From the NCBI RefSeq assembly GCF_003258355.1, contig NZ_QKPO01000013.1, positions 62,001 to 126,000 of the forward strand: a DNA stretch of 64,000 bases. Reading direction: 5' to 3'. Shown here in pieces: positions 36,106 through 43,918 of the stretch (positions within the stretch are counted from its first letter, which is position 1; the number at the start of each line of letters is the position of its first letter). The notes beneath the pieces were generated by a model that saw only the letters and a list, made by a program, of their open reading frames with translations, was not told the origin of the DNA and did no database searches. Made by a program: the position numbers and the translations under genes. The stretch comes from Confluentibacter sediminis (lineage in GTDB: Bacteria > Bacteroidota > Bacteroidia > Flavobacteriales > Flavobacteriaceae).

Positions 36106-38016
36106 ATGACAAAAGGAAATATTAATGTTTCGGTAGAGAATATCTTCCCACTTATTAAAAAATTCCTGTATAGCGATCACGAAATCTTTTTACGTGAATT
36201 GGTTAGTAACGCTACAGATGCCACTTTAAAATTAAAACACCTTACCAGTATTGGTGAAGCAAAAACCGAGTATGGCAACCCTAAAATTGAAATCAAGGTT
36301 GATAAAGAAGGTAAAAAACTTCATATTATAGACCAAGGTTTAGGGATGACAGCGGAAGAAGTTGAAAAATACATCAACCAAGTCGCTTTTTCTGGTGCCG
36401 AAGAATTTTTGGATAAATACAAAGATTCGGCTAAGGATTCTGGTATTATTGGTCATTTCGGATTAGGTTTTTACTCAGCGTTTATGGTGGCTGAAAAAGT
36501 AGAAATCATCACCAAATCTTACAAAGACGAACCTGCGGCACATTGGGTTTGTGATGGTTCACCAGAATTCACTTTAGAACCTTCAGATAAAACCGAAAGA
36601 GGTACAGAAATCATCCTTCACATCGCTGAAGATTCTACGGAGTTTTTAGAAGAATCCCGTATAAGAACGCTTCTTTTAAAATACAACAAGTTTATGCCTA
36701 TTCCCATTAAATTTGGGACTAAGGAAATAAACGATCCTGATTTTGAGCCAAAAACGATTACAGATAAAGACGGCAAAGAAACCAAAGAGCCTCATAAAAA
36801 AATTACGGTAGATGATATTATCAACAACCCAAATCCGGCTTGGACCAAACAACCAGCTGATTTAAAAGATGAAGATTATAAAAGTTTTTACAGAGAATTG
36901 TATCCCATGCAATTTGAAGAGCCTTTATTCAACATCCATTTAAATGTAGATTATCCATTTAATTTGACAGGTATTTTATATTTCCCAAAAATGGGTCAGG
37001 ATATGAATATCCAAAAAGATAAAATTCAGCTATATCAAAACCAAGTATATGTAACCGACAATGTAGAAGGTATTGTTCCAGAATTTTTAACGATGCTTCG
37101 TGGTGTGATTGATTCTCCAGACATTCCATTAAATGTATCGCGTTCTTACTTGCAAGCTGATGGAGCTGTTAAGAAAATTTCATCTTACATCACTAGAAAA
37201 GTGGCCGATAAATTAAAATCATTATTCAATAATAACCGTGAAGATTTCGAGAAGAAATGGAACGATATTAAAATCGTGATTGAATATGGCATGCTTTCGG
37301 AAGAAAAATTCTTCGAAAAGTCTGGTGATTTTGCCTTGTACCCAACCGTTGATGGCACTTACTATACGTATGACGAATTATTCAACAAAATAAAAGCCAA
37401 TCAAACAGATAAAGATGGTAAATTGGTGATTCTGTATGCTTCAGATAAAGATGCACAACACAGTTATATTGAAACTGCTAAGGCTAAAGGTTATGAAGTG
37501 TTATTGTTGGATTCCCCAATTGTATCGCATTTAATTCAAAAACTAGAAAGCACGAAAGAAAACATTTCGTTTGCCCGTGTAGATGGCGACCATATTAACA
37601 AATTAATACAAAAAGAAGACACCGAAATTTCTAAATTAACGGAAGAGCAACAAACAGCTTTAGAAACCCTTTTAAAAGAAGTGATTCCTTCAGAAAAATT
37701 CATGGTACAATTAGAAGCTATGGATAGCCAAGCATCGCCCTTTATCATTACACAGCCTGAATTTATGCGCCGTATGAAAGAAATGCAACAAACTGGTGGC
37801 GGCGGTATGTTTGGTATGGGAGGTTTTCCAGAAATGTACAACTTAGTGGTAAATACCAACTCTAAATTAGTCAGCGACATTTTAGAAACAAAAACTAAAA
37901 ACAAACAAGAACGCTTGATTAATCAGAGTTTAGACTTGGCACGTTTATCTCAAGGTTTGTTAAAAGGTGAAGAGCTTACCAATTTTATAAAACGTAGTTA
38001 TGAGATGATAAAATAA
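36106..38016 (+). CDS. htpG: Molecular chaperone HtpG (Hsp90)
   Basis: The 636-residue protein has the N-terminal GHKL ATPase domain (RELVSNATDATLK, DQGLGMTAEEVEKY, GHFGLGFYSAFMVA), the middle domain, and the C-terminal dimerisation domain with a glycine/methionine stretch (QQTGGGGMFGMGGFPEMY). The charged linker is near residues 200-240 and contains KITVDDIINNPNPAWTK. ATP-dependent cytosolic chaperone. The palindromic repeat lies just upstream and a terminator just downstream, so it is monocistronic. Confidence 0.98.
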   Translation: MTKGNINVSVENIFPLIKKFLYSDHEIFLRELVSNATDATLKLKHLTSIGEAKTEYGNPKIEIKVDKEGKKLHIIDQGLGMTAEEVEKYINQVAFSGAEEFLDKYKDSAKDSGIIGHFGLGFYSAFMVAEKVEIITKSYKDEPAAHWVCDGSPEFTLEPSDKTERGTEIILHIAEDSTEFLEESRIRTLLLKYNKFMPIPIKFGTKEINDPDFEPKTITDKDGKETKEPHKKITVDDIINNPNPAWTKQPADLKDEDYKSFYRELYPMQFEEPLFNIHLNVDYPFNLTGILYFPKMGQDMNIQKDKIQLYQNQVYVTDNVEGIVPEFLTMLRGVIDSPDIPLNVSRSYLQADGAVKKISSYITRKVADKLKSLFNNNREDFEKKWNDIKIVIEYGMLSEEKFFEKSGDFALYPTVDGTYYTYDELFNKIKANQTDKDGKLVILYASDKDAQHSYIETAKAKGYEVLLLDSPIVSHLIQKLESTKENISFARVDGDHINKLIQKEDTEISKLTEEQQTALETLLKEVIPSEKFMVQLEAMDSQASPFIITQPEFMRRMKEMQQTGGGGMFGMGGFPEMYNLVVNTNSKLVSDILETKTKNKQERLINQSLDLARLSQGLLKGEELTNFIKRSYEMIK

Positions 38017-38061
38017 ATGCTTTATAATGCTGAAACAGCATTCCGTATTTATATAAATTCA

Positions 38062-38091
38062 AAAACCACTTTGTTAAAACAAGGTGGTTTT
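38062..38091 (+). terminator. Intrinsic terminator after htpG
   Basis: AAAACCACTTTG (38062-38073) pairs with CAAGGTGGTTTT (38080-38091), one G-U pair, followed by T's. A near copy lies at 38657-38687. Confidence 0.85.
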
Positions 38092-38141
38092 TTATTTCTA
38101 TTTTAACAATTAAAATCCATTACAAATTTCTTTCATGTTTC

Positions 38142-38149
38142 TATATTTG
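38142..38149 (+). promoter_or_regulatory. Bacteroidetes-type -7 element (TATATTTG)
   Basis: TATATTTG matches TAnnTTTG and ends 19 bp before the ATG of the FKBP lipoprotein gene at 38169. A -33 TTG is not evident. Confidence 0.5.
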
Positions 38150-38168
38150 TCCATTAAAAAAACAAACT

Positions 38169-38621
38169 ATGAAAAACATCTTATTTTTATTTGCCCTACT
38201 TCTAATGACCGCATGTGCAAAAAGCGAACTCGTTGATTATACTACAAAAAATAATGAAGATATTCTGTCGTATATTGAAAGTCATGATTTAAATGCTCAA
38301 AAAAGCAGTTCAGGGTTATACTATGTTATCAATGAGCCTGGAGATGGCATACAACCTTCAGCAAATAATAACGTTACCGTGGCATACAAAGGCTATTTTC
38401 TTAATGGAACAGTATTTGACCAAAGCGATGCAGACGGGGTTTCATTTAACCTACAACAAGTTATTAAGGGATGGACTGAGGGTATCACCTATTTTAAAGA
38501 AGGCGGTAGCGGTATTCTTTTAGTTCCTGCCCATTTAGGCTACGGAAACAATAATTACAATGGCATTCCTGGTGGTTCTGTTCTAATTTTTGATGTAAAA
38601 CTTATCTCTGTTAACCAATAG
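38169..38621 (+). CDS. FKBP-type peptidyl-prolyl isomerase, short lipoprotein
   Basis: The 150-residue product has a lipoprotein signal (LLLMTAC, Cys16) and one FKBP domain (VAYKGYFLNGTVFDQS, GWTEGITYFKEGGSGILLVP, VLIFDVKLISV). It lacks the helical dimerisation domain of the larger FKBP lipoprotein at 14804-15535. It probably helps fold exported proteins. It is flanked by two near-identical terminators and has its own -7 element. Confidence 0.9.
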   Translation: MKNILFLFALLLMTACAKSELVDYTTKNNEDILSYIESHDLNAQKSSSGLYYVINEPGDGIQPSANNNVTVAYKGYFLNGTVFDQSDADGVSFNLQQVIKGWTEGITYFKEGGSGILLVPAHLGYGNNNYNGIPGGSVLIFDVKLISVNQ

Positions 38622-38656
38622 CATGTCTATTCCTATTAAAAATCCATAGTACTAAG

Positions 38657-38687
38657 ACCACTTTGTAAAGCAAGGTGGTTTTTTTTA
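38657..38687 (+). terminator. Terminator after the short FKBP gene
   Basis: ACCACTTTG (38657-38665) pairs with CAAGGTGGT (38671-38679) and is followed by eight T's. It also lies just past the end of the convergent lysine-rich gene (stop at 38693). Confidence 0.8.
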
Positions 38688-38692
38688 TTAAA

Positions 38693-39040
38693 TTACTTTT
38701 TCTTCTTCTTTTTAGATTTACTTTTTTTGGCTTTCTCTTTAGCTTTAGCTTTTTCCTTTTTAGCCTTTTCTTTTGCTTTCTCTTTCGCTTTTTTCTTTTT
38801 CTTTTTGGCTTTGTCCTTTTCTTTTTCCTTTTTAGCTTTCTCTTTTTTCTTTTTATCCTCAGCCTTTTTATCCTTTTTAGGCTTCTTTGTTTTTTCGGCT
38901 ACTTTTTCTTCAGTTTCAACCAATGAGACTTCTTCAGGAGCATCGGCTACTCCTCCCGTGTTAGCCTGTTCATCCTCAGGCGTCAGACCCTTATTTATTT
39001 GGTCATTCTCATCGTTTTGATTCATATTATTCCCTTCCAT
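38693..39040 (-). CDS. Lysine-rich low-complexity protein (acidic head, basic KA/KE tail)
   Basis: The 115-residue product has an acidic, asparagine-rich head (about residues 1-45, EGNNMNQNDENDQINKGLT) and a tail from ~48 that is almost only K, A, E and D, ending SKSKKKKKK. No known enzyme or binding motif. It resembles histone-H1-like or nucleic-acid-binding tails in composition only. The opposite strand is also open here, but its translation is phenylalanine-rich filler, so the minus strand is the real gene. Function unknown; nucleoid or RNA binding is a guess. Confidence 0.65.
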   Translation of the reverse strand: MEGNNMNQNDENDQINKGLTPEDEQANTGGVADAPEEVSLVETEEKVAEKTKKPKKDKKAEDKKKKEKAKKEKEKDKAKKKKKKAKEKAKEKAKKEKAKAKEKAKKSKSKKKKKK

Positions 39041-39216
39041 GGTATAATGTTTTTTTAAATACTTATCATCTCAAAGATATGCTATAAACACACACGCCAA
39101 TGTTAAGTTTTTTCTACATTTTTTTAGTTGATTTTCAATTTACAAAGCCTCTAAAATAAATAATTTAGCACCCTAACAACCAGACAAATTATAACGTACA
39201 TTCGTGAAAAAATTCT

Positions 39217-39828
39217 ATGTCTTTAGAAAGCAAAATAAAGTTGATTGAAGGCTTATTTGAACAGCTTGATTTAGAAATTTCCAAGTTTCAAAATCAAACC
39301 AAATTACATTGCTTAACGGGATGCGGCAACTGCTGTACAAGTCCATCTATAGAAGCCTCTCCTCTAGAATTTTTACCTTGGGCATTTCATTTGTTTTTAA
39401 TGGGAAAAGCCGAAGACACTCTTAAAGAATTAAATACCAAAGAAAAACATTCCATTTGCCATATTTACAGTCCGTTAAATTTAATAGATAGCACTATGGG
39501 AAATTGTAGTGATTACAAATACCGTGGTTTAATTTGTAGGCTCTTTGGGTATGCTGCTACCAGGGATAAATATGGACAACACCGTTTGGTGACTTGTAAG
39601 ATAATTAAAGAAAACCAAGCCAATTTGTATCAAGATACTATAGAAGCTATAAGTAAAGGGCTGTATGTGCCCATGTTTACAGATTACTATATGCAACTCA
39701 ATCAAATAGATTTTAATATGGGCAACCAAATAGTCCCCATTAACAGAGCCTTAAAATTGGCATTGGAAGAGGTGTTACAATATTATGCCTACAGACCGTT
39801 TCCTGGTGGTTTAGAGCATATTGCTTAA
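39217..39828 (+). CDS. YkgJ-family cysteine-cluster protein (zinc/iron-chelating domain)
   Basis: The 203-residue protein has the YkgJ cysteine cluster: CLTGCGNCCTSPS near residue 28, then GNCSDY, LICRLFGY and LVTCKII, in the arrangement of the CxBxCxxCC zinc- or iron-chelating family. Biochemical role is not well defined. It stands alone, with a bidirectional terminator after it. A truncated copy of its last 28 codons lies at 40654-40737, joined to a truncated copy of proB. Confidence 0.88.
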   Translation: MSLESKIKLIEGLFEQLDLEISKFQNQTKLHCLTGCGNCCTSPSIEASPLEFLPWAFHLFLMGKAEDTLKELNTKEKHSICHIYSPLNLIDSTMGNCSDYKYRGLICRLFGYAATRDKYGQHRLVTCKIIKENQANLYQDTIEAISKGLYVPMFTDYYMQLNQIDFNMGNQIVPINRALKLALEEVLQYYAYRPFPGGLEHIA

Positions 39829-39915
39829 TACATTTTTTGATTTTATAAAATCATGTATAGCACAAACCATTGAAACGGTTTCCTATCATGATAGCTAAAC
39901 AATACTTAAAAAATG

Positions 39916-39943
39916 AAAAGGCTTCCATATTTAGAAGCCTTTT
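39916..39943. terminator. Bidirectional terminator between convergent genes
   Basis: AAAAGGCTTC (39916-39925) pairs with GAAGCCTTTT (39934-39943), with T tracts on both sides. It serves the YkgJ gene on the plus strand and the 39962-40414 gene on the minus strand. Confidence 0.8.
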
Positions 39944-39961
39944 TATTTTCAAATCACTTAG

Positions 39962-40414
39962 TTAAAACAAACCAACCCGAACTCGTGGAGTAACCACTCT
40001 CACATGAGTTCTTACAGCAGGATATTGTCTATAAACAACATAACGATGGCGATATGGACGGTAATAAACCGTTGCATATGTGTAATAATGTTCGCCATGG
40101 TGACAATGGTCGTCGCAATAGTCGTAATGCTCTTTATAAGCGTCTTTTTTGCCTTGGACATAAGCCTGATAAGCTTCTTTGTCTTTCTTTTTTAACTCGT
40201 CTTCATAAGTTTTTTTTTCGTCCCAAAAGGCTTTTTCTTCATCAGCTGTTTGAGCTTCAAATTCTTGCTCGAATTTAGCATCTTCCATAGCACGAGTTCT
40301 GTAATACGATGTCTTATCTAAAGATGTTTCTGATGATACTTCCGATTCTTGAGCCATCAAAGTGATAGAAAAACATAGTGCGACGAAAGCCAATGTATTT
40401 TTTAGTGATTTCAT
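39962..40414 (-). CDS. Small secreted protein, charged, His/Tyr/Arg-rich C-terminus
   Basis: The 150-residue product has a signal peptide (MKSLKNTLAFVALCFSITLMAQ), a charged helical middle rich in E, K and D (residues ~35-95), and a C-terminus with CDDHCHHGEHYY followed by a Tyr/Arg/Val-rich stretch. The histidine/cysteine cluster could bind metal, but this is inference. I do not recognise the family. It is bounded by terminators and by the duplicated proB/ykgJ fragments. Confidence 0.7.
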   Translation of the reverse strand: MKSLKNTLAFVALCFSITLMAQESEVSSETSLDKTSYYRTRAMEDAKFEQEFEAQTADEEKAFWDEKKTYEDELKKKDKEAYQAYVQGKKDAYKEHYDYCDDHCHHGEHYYTYATVYYRPYRHRYVVYRQYPAVRTHVRVVTPRVRVGLF

Positions 40415-40513
40415 AATTTAAAATTTTAAATGTTATAAACCTAATTTCATGCTCTTTGATAATAAAACAGTTTTAAAGCTGTTTTTCCTACCCTATAACA
40501 ATTAAAACTTTCA

Positions 40514-40650
40514 ATTAAAGTGCCACTTTAGTACCTACACATTTACCATCTATAATATCAATAATTGTATTTTATTTTTTACCATTAGCAATAAAAGTAA
40601 GTAGATTATTAGCTACTGCTTGCTGAGCACAATCTAATTTAGAACCCATA
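40514..40650 (-). pseudogene. Truncated duplicate of the 3' end of proB
   Basis: These 137 bp align without gaps to 41310-41446, the 3' end of the intact proB, with about 12 mismatches by eye. It covers the stop codon and the last ~44 codons on the minus strand and ends at GAACCCATA. The copy cannot be expressed as a kinase. Its right edge lies three bases from the truncated ykgJ copy. Confidence 0.92.
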
Positions 40651-40653
40651 TAT

Positions 40654-40737
40654 AAAGCATTCAGACTGGCTATTGAAGAAGTTTTACAATATTATGCCTA
40701 CAGACTATTTATTGGTGCTTTAAAGAATATTACTTAA
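40654..40737 (+). pseudogene. Truncated duplicate of the 3' end of the YkgJ gene
   Basis: The 84 bp here encode EVLQYYAYRLFIGALKNIT and stop, matching the last 28 codons of the intact gene (39745-39828, EVLQYYAYRPFPGGLEHIA). The identity continues to the stop codon. There is no start, so it is a remnant. It abuts the proB remnant. Confidence 0.9.
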
Positions 40738-40778
40738 TGTTTTTAAACTGAGTTGTAAGAGAAAAATATAATTTTACT

Positions 40779-40813
40779 TTTGATAAAGAAATCATAACTT
40801 ATATTATTTTTGG
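40779..40813 (+). promoter_or_regulatory. Candidate promoter for the 40849 gene
   Basis: TTTG at 40779-40782 and TATTTTTG at 40806-40813 resemble the -33 and -7 elements. Spacing of 23 bp is a little long. Confidence 0.35.
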
Positions 40814-40848
40814 AAAATATTACTAACCATTTAAAACGACAATAAAAA

Positions 40849-41274
40849 ATGAAAAAAATACTAATATTTACTTTAATGATTTCTTTAATTTTTACTTCAT
40901 ACATTAAAGCTCAAGACACAAATAATATAGAAACTGGAAAAATTTATTTTTTACGCTCTACAGGTTTTGCGGGATCAGCTTCAGCTTTTAAAACATTTAT
41001 TGATGGTCAGTTTGTGTGTAAATTAAATAACAAAAAATACTCTATACATGAGGTTCCTGTTGGAAAACATGAATGTTCTGTCCAATTTGGTGGAAAAAAA
41101 TCAAAGGAACGATCTGAAAAGTTTGAAGTAAATGTTGAATCTGGAAAAAATACCTATGTCCAAATAGTTTTTGAAACCGGAGCCTTTATCAATAACACCT
41201 ACTGTGAAGAAGTTACAGAAAACACCGCCACTATTAAAATGGAAAATATGGAAGAGGATACCAAATGCCTTTAA
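40849..41274 (+). CDS. DUF2846-like secreted protein
   Basis: The 141-residue product has a signal peptide (ILIFTLMISLIFTSYIKAQ) and a beta-rich domain with FLRSTGFAGSASAFKTFIDG, YSIHEVPVGKHECS and NTYVQIVFETG, the layout of DUF2846 proteins (small exported domains with a G-K-H turn). Function unknown. It sits between the duplicated fragments and the intact proB, in convergent orientation to proB. Confidence 0.72.
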   Translation: MKKILIFTLMISLIFTSYIKAQDTNNIETGKIYFLRSTGFAGSASAFKTFIDGQFVCKLNNKKYSIHEVPVGKHECSVQFGGKKSKERSEKFEVNVESGKNTYVQIVFETGAFINNTYCEEVTENTATIKMENMEEDTKCL

Positions 41275-41310
41275 AAACAGCAACATCGTATATTCCAATC
41301 AGCCAAATCA

Positions 41311-42081
41311 TTAAAGTGCCACTTTAGTACCTACACATTTACCATCTATAATGTCAATAATCGTATTTTCTTTTTTACCATTAGCAATAAAAGTAGGTAT
41401 ATTATTAGCGGCTGCCTGTTGGGCATAATCTAATTTTGAACCCATACCTCCTCGACCTTCTTCTTCATTTTTATTACTGTCTTTAATAAATTTATCTAAA
41501 TTTTCGCCAGGCTCTATATTAGATATCACTTGACTGATTTCAGAATCTGGGTGACCATCATACACACCATCTATATCTGTTAGAATAATTAATTTATCAA
41601 CCTTCATTAATTGAGCAATTAAACTGGCCAACTCATCATTATCGGAAAACATAGACATGGTAACCGACACAGCATCATCTTCATTGGCTATGGGAATAAC
41701 ACCTTCTGATAGCAAGCCTTCACAGCAATTAATCATATTTTGGCGGTGTAACCCTGGACTAAAATCTCGCTTTGTAGGAAGTACTTGGGCGCATTTTAAA
41801 CCATAATCGTGAAAAATATCGTAATACAATCGCATCATTCGGGGTTGACCAATGGCAGAATAGACTTGCCTACGTTGTGTTCTATCTTTAATTTTAGATT
41901 TTCCTAAAACCTCTTTACCTGCAATTACAGAACCAGAAGACACCAAGATGGTCATGATATTTCTTTCATAAAGTTCGGCTATTTGCTTAACCAAATTTCT
42001 TAATACGGGTCTAACAATTCTGTTATCATTGTTGGTCATGACGTTGGTTCCAACTTTAATAACTATTCTTTCTTTATACAT
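41311..42081 (-). CDS. proB: Glutamate 5-kinase
   Basis: The 256-residue protein has the amino-acid kinase fold: IVIKVGTNVMTNND at the start, VSSGSVIAGKE, the nucleotide segment ILTDIDGVYDGHPDS, and GRGGMGSKLDYAQQAA. It phosphorylates glutamate in proline synthesis. It lacks the C-terminal PUA domain of E. coli ProB, as many Bacteroidetes enzymes do. The ATG overlaps the proC stop by eight bases. proA is not adjacent and not in the window, which is unusual since ProB product is unstable. Confidence 0.95.
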   Translation of the reverse strand: MYKERIVIKVGTNVMTNNDNRIVRPVLRNLVKQIAELYERNIMTILVSSGSVIAGKEVLGKSKIKDRTQRRQVYSAIGQPRMMRLYYDIFHDYGLKCAQVLPTKRDFSPGLHRQNMINCCEGLLSEGVIPIANEDDAVSVTMSMFSDNDELASLIAQLMKVDKLIILTDIDGVYDGHPDSEISQVISNIEPGENLDKFIKDSNKNEEEGRGGMGSKLDYAQQAAANNIPTFIANGKKENTIIDIIDGKCVGTKVAL

Positions 42082-42889
42082 GTTTATTTTCTTTACCTAG
42101 TTCTATAGCACGATTAAAAGCCGCAAATGCCGCTTCTTTAATTAATTCGTTTACGTTATTATCTTCCATGGAGTCTAAGGCTGCTCTTGTTGTACCGCCT
42201 TTTGATGCGACCATATCCATCCAAGAATTCGGAGAGAGGTTAGATTGATTAAAAAGCTCGACTGCCCCAATAAAGGTTTGGCTTACCAAAACGGTGGAAT
42301 CATTTTTAGAAAATCCCATTTGAAGTGCTGCTTCCATCATACTCTGCATAAAATAAAACACATAAGCGGGACCACTCCCAGAAATACCTGTTGATGCATC
42401 TATAAGTGTTTCGCTGCTTACTTGAATGGATTTTCCTGTGGTACTTAGTAAACTTTCAATAGTTAATATTTCTATTCTTGATACTTCAGGCGATGTCACG
42501 AAAGAAGTTAATCCCATACCAATTTTAGCGGGTAAATTTGGCATAGCTCTCACTATTTTTGTTAATCCCGTAAACTCTTTTATAGATGCTATCGTTACTC
42601 CAGCCATAATAGAAATAATGATTTGTTCTGGATTTACTAAAGGCTTTATTGCTTTAAACAAGCTTTCGGCATGATAGGGTTTTACTGCGATAAAAATAAT
42701 GTCTGCTTGTGGCACACAATCTTTTAATTCGCTAAAGGCATCAAAATGGGATATGAGATGAAGTTCTTCTAATTTTTCCTCAGACGTATCTAAAACCATG
42801 ATATTTTTCTTCTTCAATAGTCTCGATTTAGACATACCTTCTGCGTATGTTAATCCCATGTTTCCGGCACCTATTACCAATATTTTCAT
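42074..42889 (-). CDS. proC: Pyrroline-5-carboxylate reductase
   Basis: The 271-residue protein has the NAD(P)-binding start ILVIGAGNMGLTYAEGM, the motif VRAMPNLPAKIGMGLT, and the C-terminal signature TGISGSGPAYVFYFMQSM and SKGGTTRAALDSM. It reduces pyrroline-5-carboxylate to proline. The gene overlaps proB downstream by eight bases and is 35 bp from the small gene upstream, so one transcript is likely. Confidence 0.96.
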   Translation of the reverse strand: MKILVIGAGNMGLTYAEGMSKSRLLKKKNIMVLDTSEEKLEELHLISHFDAFSELKDCVPQADIIFIAVKPYHAESLFKAIKPLVNPEQIIISIMAGVTIASIKEFTGLTKIVRAMPNLPAKIGMGLTSFVTSPEVSRIEILTIESLLSTTGKSIQVSSETLIDASTGISGSGPAYVFYFMQSMMEAALQMGFSKNDSTVLVSQTFIGAVELFNQSNLSPNSWMDMVASKGGTTRAALDSMEDNNVNELIKEAAFAAFNRAIELGKENKHV

Positions 42890-42924
42890 AAAATATTTAT
42901 TTGTTTTTAATTTGATTTATATAG

Positions 42925-43116
42925 TTAGATAAATAATAAACAATCGTTACAGTCTTTAACTTCTCCATAATATGTTTCTCTATACTTATGCAATGTTTTT
43001 ACAGGCAAGCCAAACATATATTTTTTTATGTAAGTCACTTTTGTGTTTAATTGACCCATTTTTAAACTGTACCGTTTTTCATATATCGTTTTTCTTTTTA
43101 CTTGAATAATTCTCAT
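42925..43116 (-). CDS. Small protein of unknown function in the pro operon
   Basis: The 63-codon gene reads MRIIQVKRKTIYEKRYSLKM, then KKYMFGLPVKTLHKYRETYY, and ends DCNDCLLFI. It is basic in the first two thirds, with a C-terminal CxxC pair. There is no signal peptide. Close spacing (22 bp to the GNAT gene, 35 bp to proC) supports it as a real operon member. I do not recognise the family. Confidence 0.6.
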   Translation of the reverse strand: MRIIQVKRKTIYEKRYSLKMGQLNTKVTYIKKYMFGLPVKTLHKYRETYYGEVKDCNDCLLFI

Positions 43117-43137
43117 ATTGTATTTTTTAATAATTAA

Positions 43138-43575
43138 CTAACGTGTTAAACGCATTTCAATATTTCTAGTTTTAAACCCTTTTTTTTCAAACCAAGGTAA
43201 CTCTGGACTCTCTTTATTAATATAAAGTGCTATATCTCCTTTACAATAATTAATGGCGTAATTGATTAATCTCTCTTTAATTCCATCTTCAGAATACTTT
43301 TCATTAATGACCAGATACACCAAAATATTTTCTGGGATATATTCATTCATACCAGTTTTATTAATTACCAAAACTCCTGAAATTTCGTTTTGATATTCTA
43401 AAACAAACACAAACCCACCCAGTCCTGAAATTTCTTTAATGGCATATAACAACGATTTTTTAATGGCGCTTTTGCTATCTCTGGGCGTGCCAGAGTGTTC
43501 ATATAAAAAATTAGTTACACGTTTAATATCCATAATCGATAGCTTCGAACTAGCATCAAAGGTTTGTATGTTCAT
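43138..43575 (-). CDS. GNAT family N-acetyltransferase-like protein
   Basis: The 145-residue protein has a GNAT-like layout: GGFVFVLEYQNEISGVLVIN (beta strands 3-4) and ENILVYLVINEKYSEDGIKE, where the acetyl-CoA loop R/QxxGxG/A is degenerate, then LPWFEKKGFKTRNIEMRL at the end. The substrate is unknown. It heads the genes leading into proC and proB and may act on an amino-acid intermediate (inference). The weak CoA loop makes activity uncertain. Confidence 0.75.
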   Translation of the reverse strand: MNIQTFDASSKLSIMDIKRVTNFLYEHSGTPRDSKSAIKKSLLYAIKEISGLGGFVFVLEYQNEISGVLVINKTGMNEYIPENILVYLVINEKYSEDGIKERLINYAINYCKGDIALYINKESPELPWFEKKGFKTRNIEMRLTR

Positions 43576-43596
43576 AAAATTTAATAGTGTTTTTTT

Positions 43597-43828
43597 CTAA
43601 AAAATATTAGAAAGCAAGGGTGTTCTTAATAAAGAATTCGGATTGTTTAAGCATAAAAATATAAGCTCAACAATTAAAATTATAGCAATAAAAATAAAGA
43701 TGATGGTTTCTTTAACTGCTTTAAGATATTAAAGCAGGAGGAATAAATTTATTCGATTGTGTTCTAAAAACCAGAAATTTAAAACTTAATATTCTGTAAT
43801 TTTTATTTTCCCGAATTCCTTTTTGCAT
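43597..43828 (-). other. Leader of the GNAT-proC-proB operon: two short frames over a hairpin
   Basis: The spacer 43576-43964 contains a promoter and a ~250-nt leader. From the ATG at 43828 a 35-codon frame (starting MQKGIRENKNYRILSFKF, ending FIPPALIS) stops at TAA 43721-43723. In the +1 frame, from 43728 to a TAG at 43597, a 43-residue hydrophobic frame follows (KAVKETIIFIFIAIILIVEL, ending RTPLLSNIF). A +1 slip at TCT-TAA would join them into ~77 residues. A 9-bp hairpin, CTGCTTTAA with its complement (43716-43737), overlaps the junction and the two Pro codons. It may be a leader peptide with attenuator, a recoded small gene or a frameshifted gene. Confidence 0.45.
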
Positions 43829-43832
43829 GGTG

Positions 43833-43863
43833 CAAAGGTACAAAAACATAGAACCAATTACAA
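43833..43863 (-). promoter_or_regulatory. Bacteroidetes promoter for the GNAT-proC-proB operon
   Basis: On the minus strand TTG (43861-43863), 20 bp, then TACCTTTG (43833-43840) fits the Bacteroidetes consensus (TTG-N19-21-TAnnTTTG). The ATG of the leader frame lies only 5 nt after it, so any translation there would be nearly leaderless. Confidence 0.65.
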
Positions 43864-43918
43864 GTAAACAGGGTTAAGATGCCCATATTACTTTAATTTG
43901 AAACGGAATAAAAACAAA

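Noticed and set aside
38675-38926. Phenylalanine-rich frame on the plus strand opposite the lysine-rich gene
   Set aside because: It is the reverse complement of AAA/AAG codons and is phenylalanine/leucine filler with no start context; the minus-strand reading has a protein-like head.
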